A stretch of DNA of 64,000 bases from Salinactinospora qingdaonensis (GTDB lineage Bacteria; Actinomycetota; Actinomycetes; Streptosporangiales; Streptosporangiaceae). Made by a program: the position numbers and the translations under genes. Below, one piece after another: positions 24,597 through 33,908 of this stretch (position 1 is its first letter; each line of letters starts with the position of its first letter). Under the pieces are notes generated by a model, which saw only the letters and a program-made list of their open reading frames with translations, was not told where the DNA came from and did no database searches. The DNA lies in assembly GCF_039539445.1 (NCBI RefSeq), contig NZ_BAABDD010000008.1, positions 62,001-126,000 of the forward strand, read 5' to 3'.

Positions 24597-24982
24597 CACG
24601 TCTCCATCCCGTTCCACAAGCGCCCGCCGGGGAGCGCCACTGCCGTCCGCCTTGGTCTGTTTACCCCATCCTCTATGGTGCGGCATGACTTGGGATCTAC
24701 ACGGCGATTACACGACCGTGTTTCGTTCGTTTCAAGCCAGCCCGCTGGTTCTACCCGGCTCTTCTTCTCACCAAAGCTGCGTCTTCGCAGAATTCACCAG
24801 GCAAAGCGAGGTATAGACAAGGTCGTTGATCTCATTCGGGTATGACCGAAATGGGAAAACCGATCGTTGGATAGGAAAGTGTGGCGTTGTGGAGAGTGGT
24901 TCGGGGGTTGTCGCACGGTGCCTCTCAGGGGGTGGGTCGCGCGGGCTGCGGCCCCGCCGACCGGTCGGGCCGTGCGGGGTGG
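24597..24982. other. 386-bp intergenic stretch between the T4SS string and ychF
   Basis: No gene, tRNA or direct-repeat attachment site is recognised. The centre (about 24670-24890) is less GC-rich than the flanks and has a small hairpin CTGCG-TCTT-CGCAG at 24777-24790. It should hold the T4SS promoter on the minus strand and the end of the ychF transcript. No integrase remnant is seen. Confidence 0.5.
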
Positions 24983-26077
<1,095 letters not shown>

Positions 26078-26196
26078 AGGGTTCGAGTCTAGGCGGTGGT
26101 GACCCGCTCGATAGCCATCCCCATGCGCAGCCCTGGCCACGGTAGGCGCGCGTTGGTACGCGACTGCGGCGGCGGCGCTTGAGAGCATGGGCCGTC

Positions 26197-27591
26197 ATGG
26201 ACGGCCTTTACTCGATACTGATGCTCCTCGTGGGAATCGCCATTGGTGTCGCCCTGGGGTGGCTGCTCGCCCGCGGTCGTAACGCGACCACCGAGGCGCG
26301 AGCCAAGGCCGCCGAAGAACGGGCCTCCTATATCGAGGAGCGCCTCGCCGAGCGTTTCCGGTCGCTGTCCACCGAGGCGCTTGACGCAACCAATCAGCGA
26401 TTCCTGGAGATGGCCGAGGGACGGCTGCGCACGGTCAACGCAGAGGCCGGCAAAGATCTGGAGCAACGCCGCCAGGCCGTGGAGCATTTGGTGGCGCCGC
26501 TGCGGGAGACCCTTGCGCGGGTGGAGACCCAACTGCGTGAGGTCGACGCGGGCCGCCGCGCCGCCCACGCCGAATTGGCCAAGCAGGTCGACCACGTCCG
26601 GGAGGGCTCGGAGCGGCTGCGGGAACAGACCCGCTCCCTGGTCACTGCGTTGCGGCGCCCGGAGGCTCGCGGACGTTGGGGAGAGTTGCAACTGCGCCGC
26701 GTGGCCGAACTCGCGGGCATGTCCGCCTACTGCGACTTCGACGAGCAGGCCACCGGTTCCGACGACGATGGTGCGCGCCGGCCCGACATGGTCGTACGCC
26801 TAGCCGGGGGCAAGAACATCGTGGTCGACTCCAAGGTTCCGCTGGCCGCCTACCTGGACGCCGTCGATAACGGAGATGGCCAGGCACCGGCCGAAGGCTT
26901 TCTCGACGCCCACGCCCGCCACGTGCGCTCCCATGTGGATCAACTGGCGGCCAAGTCCTACTGGGCCGCTTTCAGCCCCGCGCCCGAGTTCGTCGTGCTG
27001 TTCATCCCCGGCGAGGCGTTTCTGGCGCCGGCGCTGGAGCGCGACCCCGGGCTGTTGGAATACGCGATGCAGCGGCGAGTCCACATCGCGACCCCCACGA
27101 CGCTGATCTCCCTGCTGCGCACCGCGCAGTACGCCTGGCAGCAGGAAGCACTGAGCGAAAACGCGCGCACCGTCTTTGAACTGGGCAAACAGCTCCACAG
27201 TCGGCTGGCTACCCTCAGCGGGCACGTCGACGGGCTGGGCAAGGCGCTGTCGCGCACCGTCACCGCCTACAACCAGGCCGTTGGATCGCTGGAGGGGCGC
27301 GTCTTGGTGAGCGCGCGCAGGTTTAGCGACCTGGGACTGGTCGACACCGACCTGGACGTGCCCAGAGGAGTGACGGAGCAGGCACGCCCCTTGTCCTCGC
27401 CGGAGTTGACCGTCCCCGAGACGTCCGACAACGGCGACGGCTCGCCGCAGTCGGACACGGCCCCCACTGACCGCGACCCCCCAGGCGCCCTGAACGGGGC
27501 GGCGGTTGACGGCGACGGTGCCGCGACGCGCCAACAGCCGACCGCTGACGAGGCGCCGGTCACGAAGCCGGGCCACACGCCCCTGTCCTAG
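26197..27591 (+). CDS. rmuC: RmuC family DNA recombination protein
   Basis: A 464-aa protein. One N-terminal TM helix (about 3-25) anchors a coiled coil (about 30-150), followed by the RmuC nuclease-like domain with RGRWGELQLRRVAELAGM, VDSKVPLAAYLDAV and EFVVLFIPGEAFLAPAL, all characteristic. The family limits inversions and recombination at short inverted repeats and belongs to the restriction-endonuclease-like fold. The last 75 residues are a disordered acidic tail not shared by E. coli RmuC. ATG at 26197 is preferred over the TTG six codons earlier. It precedes the DUF6542 gene by 31 bp. Confidence 0.93.
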   Translation: MDGLYSILMLLVGIAIGVALGWLLARGRNATTEARAKAAEERASYIEERLAERFRSLSTEALDATNQRFLEMAEGRLRTVNAEAGKDLEQRRQAVEHLVAPLRETLARVETQLREVDAGRRAAHAELAKQVDHVREGSERLREQTRSLVTALRRPEARGRWGELQLRRVAELAGMSAYCDFDEQATGSDDDGARRPDMVVRLAGGKNIVVDSKVPLAAYLDAVDNGDGQAPAEGFLDAHARHVRSHVDQLAAKSYWAAFSPAPEFVVLFIPGEAFLAPALERDPGLLEYAMQRRVHIATPTTLISLLRTAQYAWQQEALSENARTVFELGKQLHSRLATLSGHVDGLGKALSRTVTAYNQAVGSLEGRVLVSARRFSDLGLVDTDLDVPRGVTEQARPLSSPELTVPETSDNGDGSPQSDTAPTDRDPPGALNGAAVDGDGAATRQQPTADEAPVTKPGHTPLS

Positions 27592-27622
27592 AGGCGACTG
27601 GGCAGCGACAAGGAGAGGACCG

Positions 27623-28120
27623 ATGACGACGGGTGGCAGTGGCGGTCCCCAGCGCTCGCGCGGAGCGCAGGAGGCACCGCAGCGTAGCGGGGCGGCGCGC
27701 CCGGCGCGGCTACGGCTGACCGCGCGCGGAGCGATCGTGGGCACGATCGTGGTCAGCTTCGGCGCGGCGATGCTGGCCGACGCGGTGAGCGCCCCCGCTG
27801 TCAACGGGGTGGCGTTCTTTTCGGCGTGTGTGCTCAGTTCGCTGCTGGTGCGGCGCGGTGACCTGTTGGTCTTGAGTGTGAGCCCGCCACTGGCCTACTT
27901 CACGGCGGCGTTAGCGGCCGAAATCGTGTTGACCCTGGGCCGTGAGGATTTCGTGCGCGCCTTGACCATCGGCATCGGCACCCGGCTGGCCGAGATCGCG
28001 CCGTGGCTGTTCGCCGGCACAGCGGTCGTGCTCGTGGTGGCCTTGGCGCGGGGATTGTCGAGCAACGTGCGGGAGTTGGGCGACGAAATGAGTGGCCGCA
28101 CGCAACGCCGACGCGAGTGA
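27623..28120 (+). CDS. DUF6542 membrane protein
   Basis: A 165-aa inner-membrane protein. A Gly/Ser/Arg-rich start is followed by four predicted TM helices between residues 35 and 150 and a charged cytoplasmic end. It resembles the actinobacterial family often encoded near ispH, xseA and ychF, as here, now called DUF6542. Function is unknown. AGGAGAG lies before the ATG. It is probably cotranscribed with rmuC and convergent with xseBA. Confidence 0.8.
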   Translation: MTTGGSGGPQRSRGAQEAPQRSGAARPARLRLTARGAIVGTIVVSFGAAMLADAVSAPAVNGVAFFSACVLSSLLVRRGDLLVLSVSPPLAYFTAALAAEIVLTLGREDFVRALTIGIGTRLAEIAPWLFAGTAVVLVVALARGLSSNVRELGDEMSGRTQRRRE

Positions 28121-28182
28121 CGAGTAAGCGGTGCGGGAGAGGCTCCGGCTCTGGGACCACTGCGCCACGGTGACGTCCGGTT

Positions 28183-28467
28183 TCAAAACGGCGTGGCGGG
28201 GTCCTCCTCGCCCTGACCGCTGTCCTCGGCGGCCATGGTGGCGGCGAGTTTGGCCCGAGCTCCCTCCAGCCATTCTTCGCACGTCTTGGCGAGGCGTTCG
28301 CCGCGCTCCCACAGCGCCAGCGACTCCTGCAACGTGAGGCCGCCGGCCTCCAAGCGGCGCACGACGTCGGTGAGTTCGTCGCGGGCCTGCTCGTAGCTGA
28401 GCTCGGTGTCTGCCTGCGGTTCGGTACCGGCCGCGGCGCCGCCCTCGGCGGGGTTCTCACTGTTCAT
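28183..28467 (-). CDS. xseB: Exodeoxyribonuclease VII small subunit
   Basis: 94 aa, the usual size plus short acidic extensions at both ends. The core LSYEQARDELTDVVRRLEAGGLTLQESLALWERGE is the helical hairpin that wraps around the long XseA coiled coil (quoted here only as start LSYEQARDELTDVV and end LQESLALWERGE in family terms). The ATG at 28467 overlaps the xseA stop (ATGA), giving coupled synthesis of the many small subunits needed per large subunit. Roles are single-strand DNA degradation and repair. Confidence 0.95.
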   Translation of the reverse strand: MNSENPAEGGAAAGTEPQADTELSYEQARDELTDVVRRLEAGGLTLQESLALWERGERLAKTCEEWLEGARAKLAATMAAEDSGQGEEDPATPF

Positions 28468-29690
28468 GAACTGTTCTCCTGATCGATCGTGTCGCCGGCC
28501 GTGACGGCGAGGCTGTCTTCGGCGAACCGTACCCGTAGGGCCTCGCCGGGGCTGGTCTGCTGTGCGGAACGCAGCACAGTGCCGTCGTCGCGCTGGACGA
28601 TGGCGTAGCCGCGGGCGAGGGTCGTGGCGGGCGAGAGTGCCAGTAGCCGGGCGCGGGTGTGGGACAGGTCGGCACTGGCGCTGGACAGGGCGGTGTGCAA
28701 ACAGCGGCGGGCCCGATCGCGCAAGCCGGTGACCTGCTCGGCCAACCGGTCGATCTCGCGTAGCGGATCGGCTAGAGCTGGCCGGGAGCGTACGCTGCGC
28801 AACCACTCCTGCTCCCGGGCGATGCCGCCTTGGAGGACCCGGCGGCCACGGTCGCGGAGCTGGTGGATGAGGTGGAGCTGTTCGGCCACATCGGGCACGG
28901 TCTGCTTGGCGGCGTCGGTGGGAGTGGAGGCGCGGACGTCGGCCACGAGGTCGAGGAGGGGATTGTCCTGCTCGTGACCGATGGCGCTGACGACGGGGGT
29001 GCGTGTGGCCGCGACCGCGCGCACCAGCGCCTCGTCGGAGAAGGGCAGCAGGTCTTCCAGGGAGCCTCCGCCACGGGCGATGACGATGACGTCGACCTCC
29101 GGGTGGGCGTCGAGGTCCTTGAGGGCCTCAAGGACCTCGCCCACCGCGCGGTCGCCTTGGACAGCCACCTCACGCACCTCGAACCGTACGGCGGGCCAGC
29201 GGCGCTTGCCGTTTTCCAGCACGTCGCGCTCGGCGGCGGAGTCACGGCCGCAGACAAGGCCGACCGTGCCGGGCAGGAACGGCAGTGGCCGCTTGCGGGT
29301 GTCGGCGAAGAGCCCTTCGGCGGCGAGCGTGGCGCGCAACTGTTCCAGCCGGGCCAGCAACTCTCCCAACCCGACGTGGCGGATCTCCAGCGCCAACAGA
29401 GAGAACGTTCCGCGGGCGACCCAGAAGTCGGGTTTGGCGTGGATGACGACGCGGGCGCCGGCCTGCGGGGGCGACGCTGTGGCCTCCAGGGTGCGCACCG
29501 GGCAGACGACGCGGGCTGAGACGTTGGCGACCGGGTCGCGCAGCGTGATGAACACGGTCGCGCCGCGCCGGGTGAGCTCGGCGATTTGGCCCTCGACCCA
29601 GATGTGACCGAGCCGGCCGATCCAGCCGCCCACAGCCTGCATGACCGTGCGGACGGGCTGCGGCGCCTCGGGGGAACTCTCCATACCCAT
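28464..29690 (-). CDS. xseA: Exodeoxyribonuclease VII large subunit
   Basis: A 408-aa catalytic subunit. An N-terminal OB-fold (about 8-105) with VEGQIAELTRRGATVFITLRD binds DNA. The catalytic domain carries GRDSAAERDVL, VIARGGGSLEDLLPFSDE and AIGHEQDNPLLDLVADVRA. A long coiled coil follows (about 285-350), then a C-terminal segment with RGYAIVQ. The enzyme degrades single-stranded DNA to oligonucleotides from both ends. It is first in a two-gene operon with xseB, which overlaps its end. Confidence 0.96.
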   Translation of the reverse strand: MGMESSPEAPQPVRTVMQAVGGWIGRLGHIWVEGQIAELTRRGATVFITLRDPVANVSARVVCPVRTLEATASPPQAGARVVIHAKPDFWVARGTFSLLALEIRHVGLGELLARLEQLRATLAAEGLFADTRKRPLPFLPGTVGLVCGRDSAAERDVLENGKRRWPAVRFEVREVAVQGDRAVGEVLEALKDLDAHPEVDVIVIARGGGSLEDLLPFSDEALVRAVAATRTPVVSAIGHEQDNPLLDLVADVRASTPTDAAKQTVPDVAEQLHLIHQLRDRGRRVLQGGIAREQEWLRSVRSRPALADPLREIDRLAEQVTGLRDRARRCLHTALSSASADLSHTRARLLALSPATTLARGYAIVQRDDGTVLRSAQQTSPGEALRVRFAEDSLAVTAGDTIDQENSS

Positions 29691-29850
29691 GTCAGTCGAG
29701 CCTAGAGGAGAGCGGGGACAATCCCCCGCGCATGGCGCCGCGGGTGGCGCGGGGCGAGCTGGAGGCCAGAACGAACACCTTGCCCCGCTCGCTCCGGCCG
29801 CGTTCCCGCATGGCCCGGTCGCGGCCGGCCCATAGTCCGGCGGCGGGGTC

Positions 29851-29869
29851 GGGCGCGGTTACCGCGCCC
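29851..29869 (-). terminator. Hairpin after the lipid-droplet-type gene
   Basis: GGGCGCGG and CCGCGCCC make a perfect 8-bp stem with a TTA loop, 41 bp past the stop of the minus-strand gene at 29910 and well ahead of xseA. There is no T-run. It is likely the end of that transcript. Confidence 0.55.
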
Positions 29870-29909
29870 GCCCTGCCGGCGATAGCGAAACGGGGCCACC
29901 CAGCAGAAG

Positions 29910-30605
29910 CTAGCCGGCCGCGGCTTCGGCTTCGAGCTTGCTGATGCGCTTGTCGTACATTTGCACGAATTCGGCGCGGTTGGCGTTGGCGGCCTCGTAG
30001 GCCCGCAGTTGGCGTACTTGATCGGCGGTGAGCTTGCGCAACCGGGCGCGAATGGACGGCAGGGTCAGGGTGTCGTAGTTGGGGACGGGGAGGTCCTCGA
30101 CGTCGGGAACTGCGGAGTCGGTGGTCGTGGCCTGCGGCTGCTCCGTGGCCGGGGATTCCTCTGGTTGGGAAGCAGCGGCCGACGGCGGTTGTGTGCCGTC
30201 CTGGTCGGCGCTGTCGGCGCCGGCCGGGGTGTCGTCGTGGCCCTGCTCCTGCTCACCGGCGCTGTCGCCCTCGGCCGCGGACGGTTGAGCGGTCTGGGCG
30301 GCCGGCTCGTCCGTCGCTGGGGCCGCCTGTGGGGACTCGGTGGAATCGCTGCTTTCGGCCTGCTGCTCAGCCAGGGGGACGGGGGTGCTCTCCACGTAGC
30401 CCTCGGTGACGGGCGAGGCGGCGGAGTTGGTGGCCTCCGTGGTGAACTCCTCTGCCGGTGCGGCGCCAGCTTGGCCGTGGGCCCCTTCCTGGGTGGCCCT
30501 CGTGGTGTGGTCCTCGGACTCGCCACCCGTCACGGTCTGGGGCGACCTGCGGAACATGCGTTGAACCGCGGTGGAAATGCGGTTGATGATGGACGGTTTC
30601 GACAT
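29910..30605 (-). CDS. Lipid-droplet-associated-type protein with disordered acidic middle
   Basis: A 231-aa protein. A short basic helix at the start (SIINRISTAVQRMFRR) could be amphipathic. A Glu/Gln/Ala/Ser/Thr-rich disordered region spans about 25-165. The conserved C-terminal domain reads YDTLTLPSIRARLRKL, then QVRQLRAYEAANANR, then MYDKRISKLEAE. This last domain is shared by actinobacterial proteins annotated as lipid-droplet-associated and usually sits beside ispH, as here. Its molecular role is not established for this lineage. The ATG at 30605 is chosen over a frame open to 30650. It is divergent from ispH, with about 300 bp between. Confidence 0.7.
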   Translation of the reverse strand: MSKPSIINRISTAVQRMFRRSPQTVTGGESEDHTTRATQEGAHGQAGAAPAEEFTTEATNSAASPVTEGYVESTPVPLAEQQAESSDSTESPQAAPATDEPAAQTAQPSAAEGDSAGEQEQGHDDTPAGADSADQDGTQPPSAAASQPEESPATEQPQATTTDSAVPDVEDLPVPNYDTLTLPSIRARLRKLTADQVRQLRAYEAANANRAEFVQMYDKRISKLEAEAAAG

Positions 30606-30908
30606 GGGACTTGGGGACTCCTGGATGTTCGCGATCTGGGTGGGTAGCACAGCGGTGCGTAGCGTCCCGGCCCTCGACGAGTGAACGGCCGTGCCATGTG
30701 GGCGGGGGCGGACCGCTGCCCAGGCGCTGTTGTGTTACGCAGATTAGTCACAATAGGAGAGTCAGGGCTTTTCACAGGGGGTGGAGCGGGCTTTTTCGCC
30801 GGCTCGGAACCGAGGTGAGCCCCATGTGTTATGCGCGATACGCGCTGATGTGAGATGGAGTCACTCATCGCAGGCGTTATAGGGCGTTGTCCCTTTAGGA
30901 TGGGGCCC

Positions 30909-31877
30909 ATGACTGCGACGAATCGCCGCCGTGTCCTGCTCGCCACCCCCCGCGGATACTGCGCCGGGGTTGACCGTGCCGTTATCACCGTTGAGAAGGC
31001 CCTCGAACAGTACGGCGCGCCAATCTACGTGCGCAAGCAGATCGTGCACAACACGCACGTCGTGCGCACGCTTGAGGAGCGCGGCGCCGTGTTCGTCGAA
31101 GAGACCGACGAGGTTCCCGAGGGAGCCATCGTGGTGTTCTCCGCGCACGGTGTGGCACCACAGGTGCACGAGGAGGCCCAGCGGCGCCAACTCAAAACCA
31201 TCGACGCCACCTGCCCCCTGGTCACCAAGGTGCACAAGGAGGCCAAGCGGTTCGCGGCCGAGGACCGTGACATCATCCTCATCGGCCACACCGGCCATGA
31301 GGAGGTTGAGGGCACCAGCGGCGAGGCTCCCGAGCACATCCAGATCGTCGACGGCCCCGACGATGTCGACAAGGTCGAGGTCCGCAACCCCGACAATGTC
31401 TCATGGCTGTCGCAGACCACGCTGTCAGTCGACGAGACCAACGCCACCGTCAGTGCGCTGCGCGAGCGCTTCCCCAACCTGCTCGACCCGCCCAGCGACG
31501 ACATCTGCTACGCCACCTCCAACCGCCAGGACGCCGTGAAGGCCATGGCGCGGGAATGCGAACTCGTCATCGTGGTGGGCTCCAACAACTCTTCCAACTC
31601 CGTGCGCCTGGTCGAGGTGGCGCTGGAGTCGGGTGCCGACACCGCCTACCTCATCGACAACGCCTCCCACTTGGACGACTCGTGGCTGACCGGGATCACT
31701 ACGGTCGGTGTCACCAGCGGCGCCTCGGTCCCCGACATCTTGGTGCGGGAGCTGCTGGATCGGCTGGCCGAACGCGGGTTCGACACAGTGGAGGAGGTCG
31801 AGACCGCCCAGGAGAGTCTCACGTTCTCCATGCCGAAGGAGCTGCGGCGCGACCTGCGTAACGAGCCGGTCGGCTGA
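30909..31877 (+). CDS. ispH: 4-hydroxy-3-methylbut-2-enyl diphosphate reductase
   Basis: A 322-aa last enzyme of the MEP pathway, making IPP and DMAPP. The three Fe-S cysteines are visible: GYCAGV near residue 19, DATCPLVTKVHKE near 103 and ICYATSNRQ near 200. The catalytic TxxE region (GTSGEAPE) and the GSNNSSNS phosphate-binding loop are intact. The ATG at 30909 is supported by AGGA upstream; the earlier in-frame ATG at 30855 lacks an RBS. The cis-prenyltransferase at 49570 uses downstream products of this pathway. Confidence 0.97.
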   Translation: MTATNRRRVLLATPRGYCAGVDRAVITVEKALEQYGAPIYVRKQIVHNTHVVRTLEERGAVFVEETDEVPEGAIVVFSAHGVAPQVHEEAQRRQLKTIDATCPLVTKVHKEAKRFAAEDRDIILIGHTGHEEVEGTSGEAPEHIQIVDGPDDVDKVEVRNPDNVSWLSQTTLSVDETNATVSALRERFPNLLDPPSDDICYATSNRQDAVKAMARECELVIVVGSNNSSNSVRLVEVALESGADTAYLIDNASHLDDSWLTGITTVGVTSGASVPDILVRELLDRLAERGFDTVEEVETAQESLTFSMPKELRRDLRNEPVG

Positions 31878-31893
31878 AACAGCGTCCCCCGAG

Positions 31894-32562
31894 TCACGTC
31901 CCCAAGGCGCCCAGGCTCAAGGTCTCCTGGCTGCGGAGCGGCACGAGCTGGTTGAGCACGGCGATAACGTCGTCGGCCAGTTCGCGTGCCTGGGCGTCGT
32001 CAGGACGGCGCACGATCTCGCTGACCGCGACCAGCATGGTGCCGCTCACCACCATGAGCAGCGCCTCGTCTACCGGTTCCTCGGCCTTGCGAAACAGTGC
32101 CACGTTGCGGTCGGTCCACTGGCGCAGCCGGTCGCGCAGGGTGGAGTCGAAGCCGGGCGGGCTGTCGCCGTTGAAGAACAGCCAGGCGGTCTCGCGTTCT
32201 TCGATACACCCTTCCAGATAGGCGCGGGCGGCGATGGTCATCAGTCGGGCGGGATGGCGCTCTCCTTGGGCGCGGGCGTGGGCGACGGCTTGGTGCGTGC
32301 GGTCCTGCTGGCGCTGCTGGAACTCCTCGTAGAGGGCCAGGAACAGGTCGGCCTTGCCCGTGAAGTGGTGGTACAGGCTCCCTACGCTGGCGCCGGCGCG
32401 CGTAACGACCTCGTTCACGCCGGACCCGGCGAAGCCGTCGGTGCGGAAGACGTGTGCCGCCGCTTCGAGGAGCGCGCTTCGCGTGGCCGCGCCGCGGTTT
32501 GCGGCGCGATCCGGTTTCTCCGACTTCTCCACTTGAAAACCCCATCGTCTACGGCGGCGCAC
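31894..32562 (-). CDS. TetR family transcriptional regulator
   Basis: A 222-aa protein. The N-terminal helix-turn-helix (about 22-70) reads ALLEAAAHVFRTDGFAGSGVNEVV then ASVGSLYHHFTGKADLFL in pieces typical of TetR. The C-terminal helical domain resembles TetR regulators of lipid or efflux genes, but the ligand is unknown. The frame starts at 32562; a GTG at 32532 (VEKSEKPD) with a G-run upstream is an equally good start and would remove an Arg-rich leader. It is convergent with ispH (16 bp gap) and divergent from glpX; a neighbouring target is not obvious. Confidence 0.85.
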   Translation of the reverse strand: MRRRRRWGFQVEKSEKPDRAANRGAATRSALLEAAAHVFRTDGFAGSGVNEVVTRAGASVGSLYHHFTGKADLFLALYEEFQQRQQDRTHQAVAHARAQGERHPARLMTIAARAYLEGCIEERETAWLFFNGDSPPGFDSTLRDRLRQWTDRNVALFRKAEEPVDEALLMVVSGTMLVAVSEIVRRPDDAQARELADDVIAVLNQLVPLRSQETLSLGALGT

Positions 32563-32706
32563 GGTCGGCCCGCCTAGGTCGAGGCTACGTCAGCGCAATA
32601 GTCTGGCCTCAAGGCCGGCTCGCTCCAGGGGGTCGAGCCGGCGTTTGTGAACCCGGAAGAGCCCACACGCGCTGCGTGGGGCTACTCATCCGTTTGAGAG
32701 GCCGAC

Positions 32707-33729
32707 ATGAGCGATTCCCCTGTTTCTACTCCCCCAGCGGAAGCTCCCGACCGGAACCTGGCGCTAGAGCTGGTACGGGTGACCGAGGCCGCGGCGCTGG
32801 CCGCGGCGCGGTGGGTGGGCCGCGGCGACAAGAACGGCGCCGACGGCGCTGCCGTCCACGGTATGCGTCATCTGATCAGCACCGTGTCCATGAAGGGCAC
32901 CGTGGTCATCGGTGAAGGTGAGAAGGACCACGCTCCCATGCTCTACAACGGTGAGCAGGTCGGCGACGGGGCAGGGCCCGAGTGCGACGTGGCGGTGGAC
33001 CCCATCGACGGCACTCGGTTGACCGCGATGGGGATGACGAACGCGATCTCGGTGATCGCGGTGAGTCCCCGCGGCTCGATGTTCGACCCTTCGGCCGTGT
33101 TCTACATGGAGAAGCTGGTGACCGGGCCTGCGGCGGCCGAGGCAGTGAATATCGAGGCTCCCATCGCCGACAACATCAAAGCGGTCGCCGCCGCCAAGGG
33201 TGGCAGAGCCAACGATGTGACGGTGGTCATCCTCGACCGGCCGCGCCATGAGCGGATCGTGCGGGAGGTGCGCGAGGCGGGCGCACGGATCAAGTTCATC
33301 ACCGACGGCGACGTGGCCGGCGCCATCACCGCGGCGCGGGCGGGAACCGGTGTCGATCTGCTGTTGGGGATCGGCGGAACCCCCGAGGGCATCATCGCGG
33401 CGTGCGCGCTGAAATGTCTGGGTGGTGTCATCCAGGCCAAACTGTGGCCCCAAGACGATGCCGAGCGGCTCCGAGCCGAGGAGGCCGGCTACGACCTGTC
33501 GCGGGTGCTGCTCACCGATGATCTCGTGTCCTCTGAGGACGTGTTCTTCGCCGCCACCGGCATCACCGAGGGCGACCTGGTTGGCGGCGTGCGCTACGAG
33601 GAGCGGGGCGCCATCACCGACTCGCTGGTGATGCGCGGTCGCAGCGGCACGACCCGGCGGATCTACAGCGAGCACCGGCTCAGCAAGCTCGCCACCTACA
33701 GCGGGATCGACTTCGGCGCGGCGGGCTGA
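32707..33729 (+). CDS. glpX: Class II fructose-1,6-bisphosphatase
   Basis: A 340-aa enzyme hydrolysing fructose 1,6-bisphosphate in gluconeogenesis, the only FBPase type in most actinobacteria. The metal-binding and catalytic motifs GEGEKDHAPML and DVAVDPIDGTRLTAMG are present, as is GIGGTPEGIIAACALKCLGG, which binds the sugar phosphate. Length and start are family-typical; GAGAGG precedes the ATG. Monocistronic, with a hairpin downstream. Confidence 0.97.
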   Translation: MSDSPVSTPPAEAPDRNLALELVRVTEAAALAAARWVGRGDKNGADGAAVHGMRHLISTVSMKGTVVIGEGEKDHAPMLYNGEQVGDGAGPECDVAVDPIDGTRLTAMGMTNAISVIAVSPRGSMFDPSAVFYMEKLVTGPAAAEAVNIEAPIADNIKAVAAAKGGRANDVTVVILDRPRHERIVREVREAGARIKFITDGDVAGAITAARAGTGVDLLLGIGGTPEGIIAACALKCLGGVIQAKLWPQDDAERLRAEEAGYDLSRVLLTDDLVSSEDVFFAATGITEGDLVGGVRYEERGAITDSLVMRGRSGTTRRIYSEHRLSKLATYSGIDFGAAG

Positions 33730-33762
33730 TCCGGCTCTCCTGGCTCTAAGCGTTGTTCACCG

Positions 33763-33789
33763 CCCCGCGGCGACCGCGCCACCGCGGGG
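33763..33789 (+). terminator. GC hairpin after glpX
   Basis: CCCCGCGG and CCGCGGGG pair perfectly over 8 bp around an 11-base loop, 33 bp past the glpX stop. There is no T-run. Confidence 0.55.
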
Positions 33790-33908
33790 CCGGTCACCTG
33801 GCTGGCGGGGAACCGGTCGGGCCGCTGGCGAGATCCTGGCACTAGGGCTTTTCGTCGTTCCGAGATTGGTACCTTCGTACGGTTCCCGAATGCCAGACCG
33901 GAGGTCCG

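Noticed and set aside
24597..24982. Attachment site or tRNA at the border of the T4SS string
   Set aside because: No tRNA fold and no direct repeat shared with the 10.6 kb or 6.5 kb border could be seen by eye.
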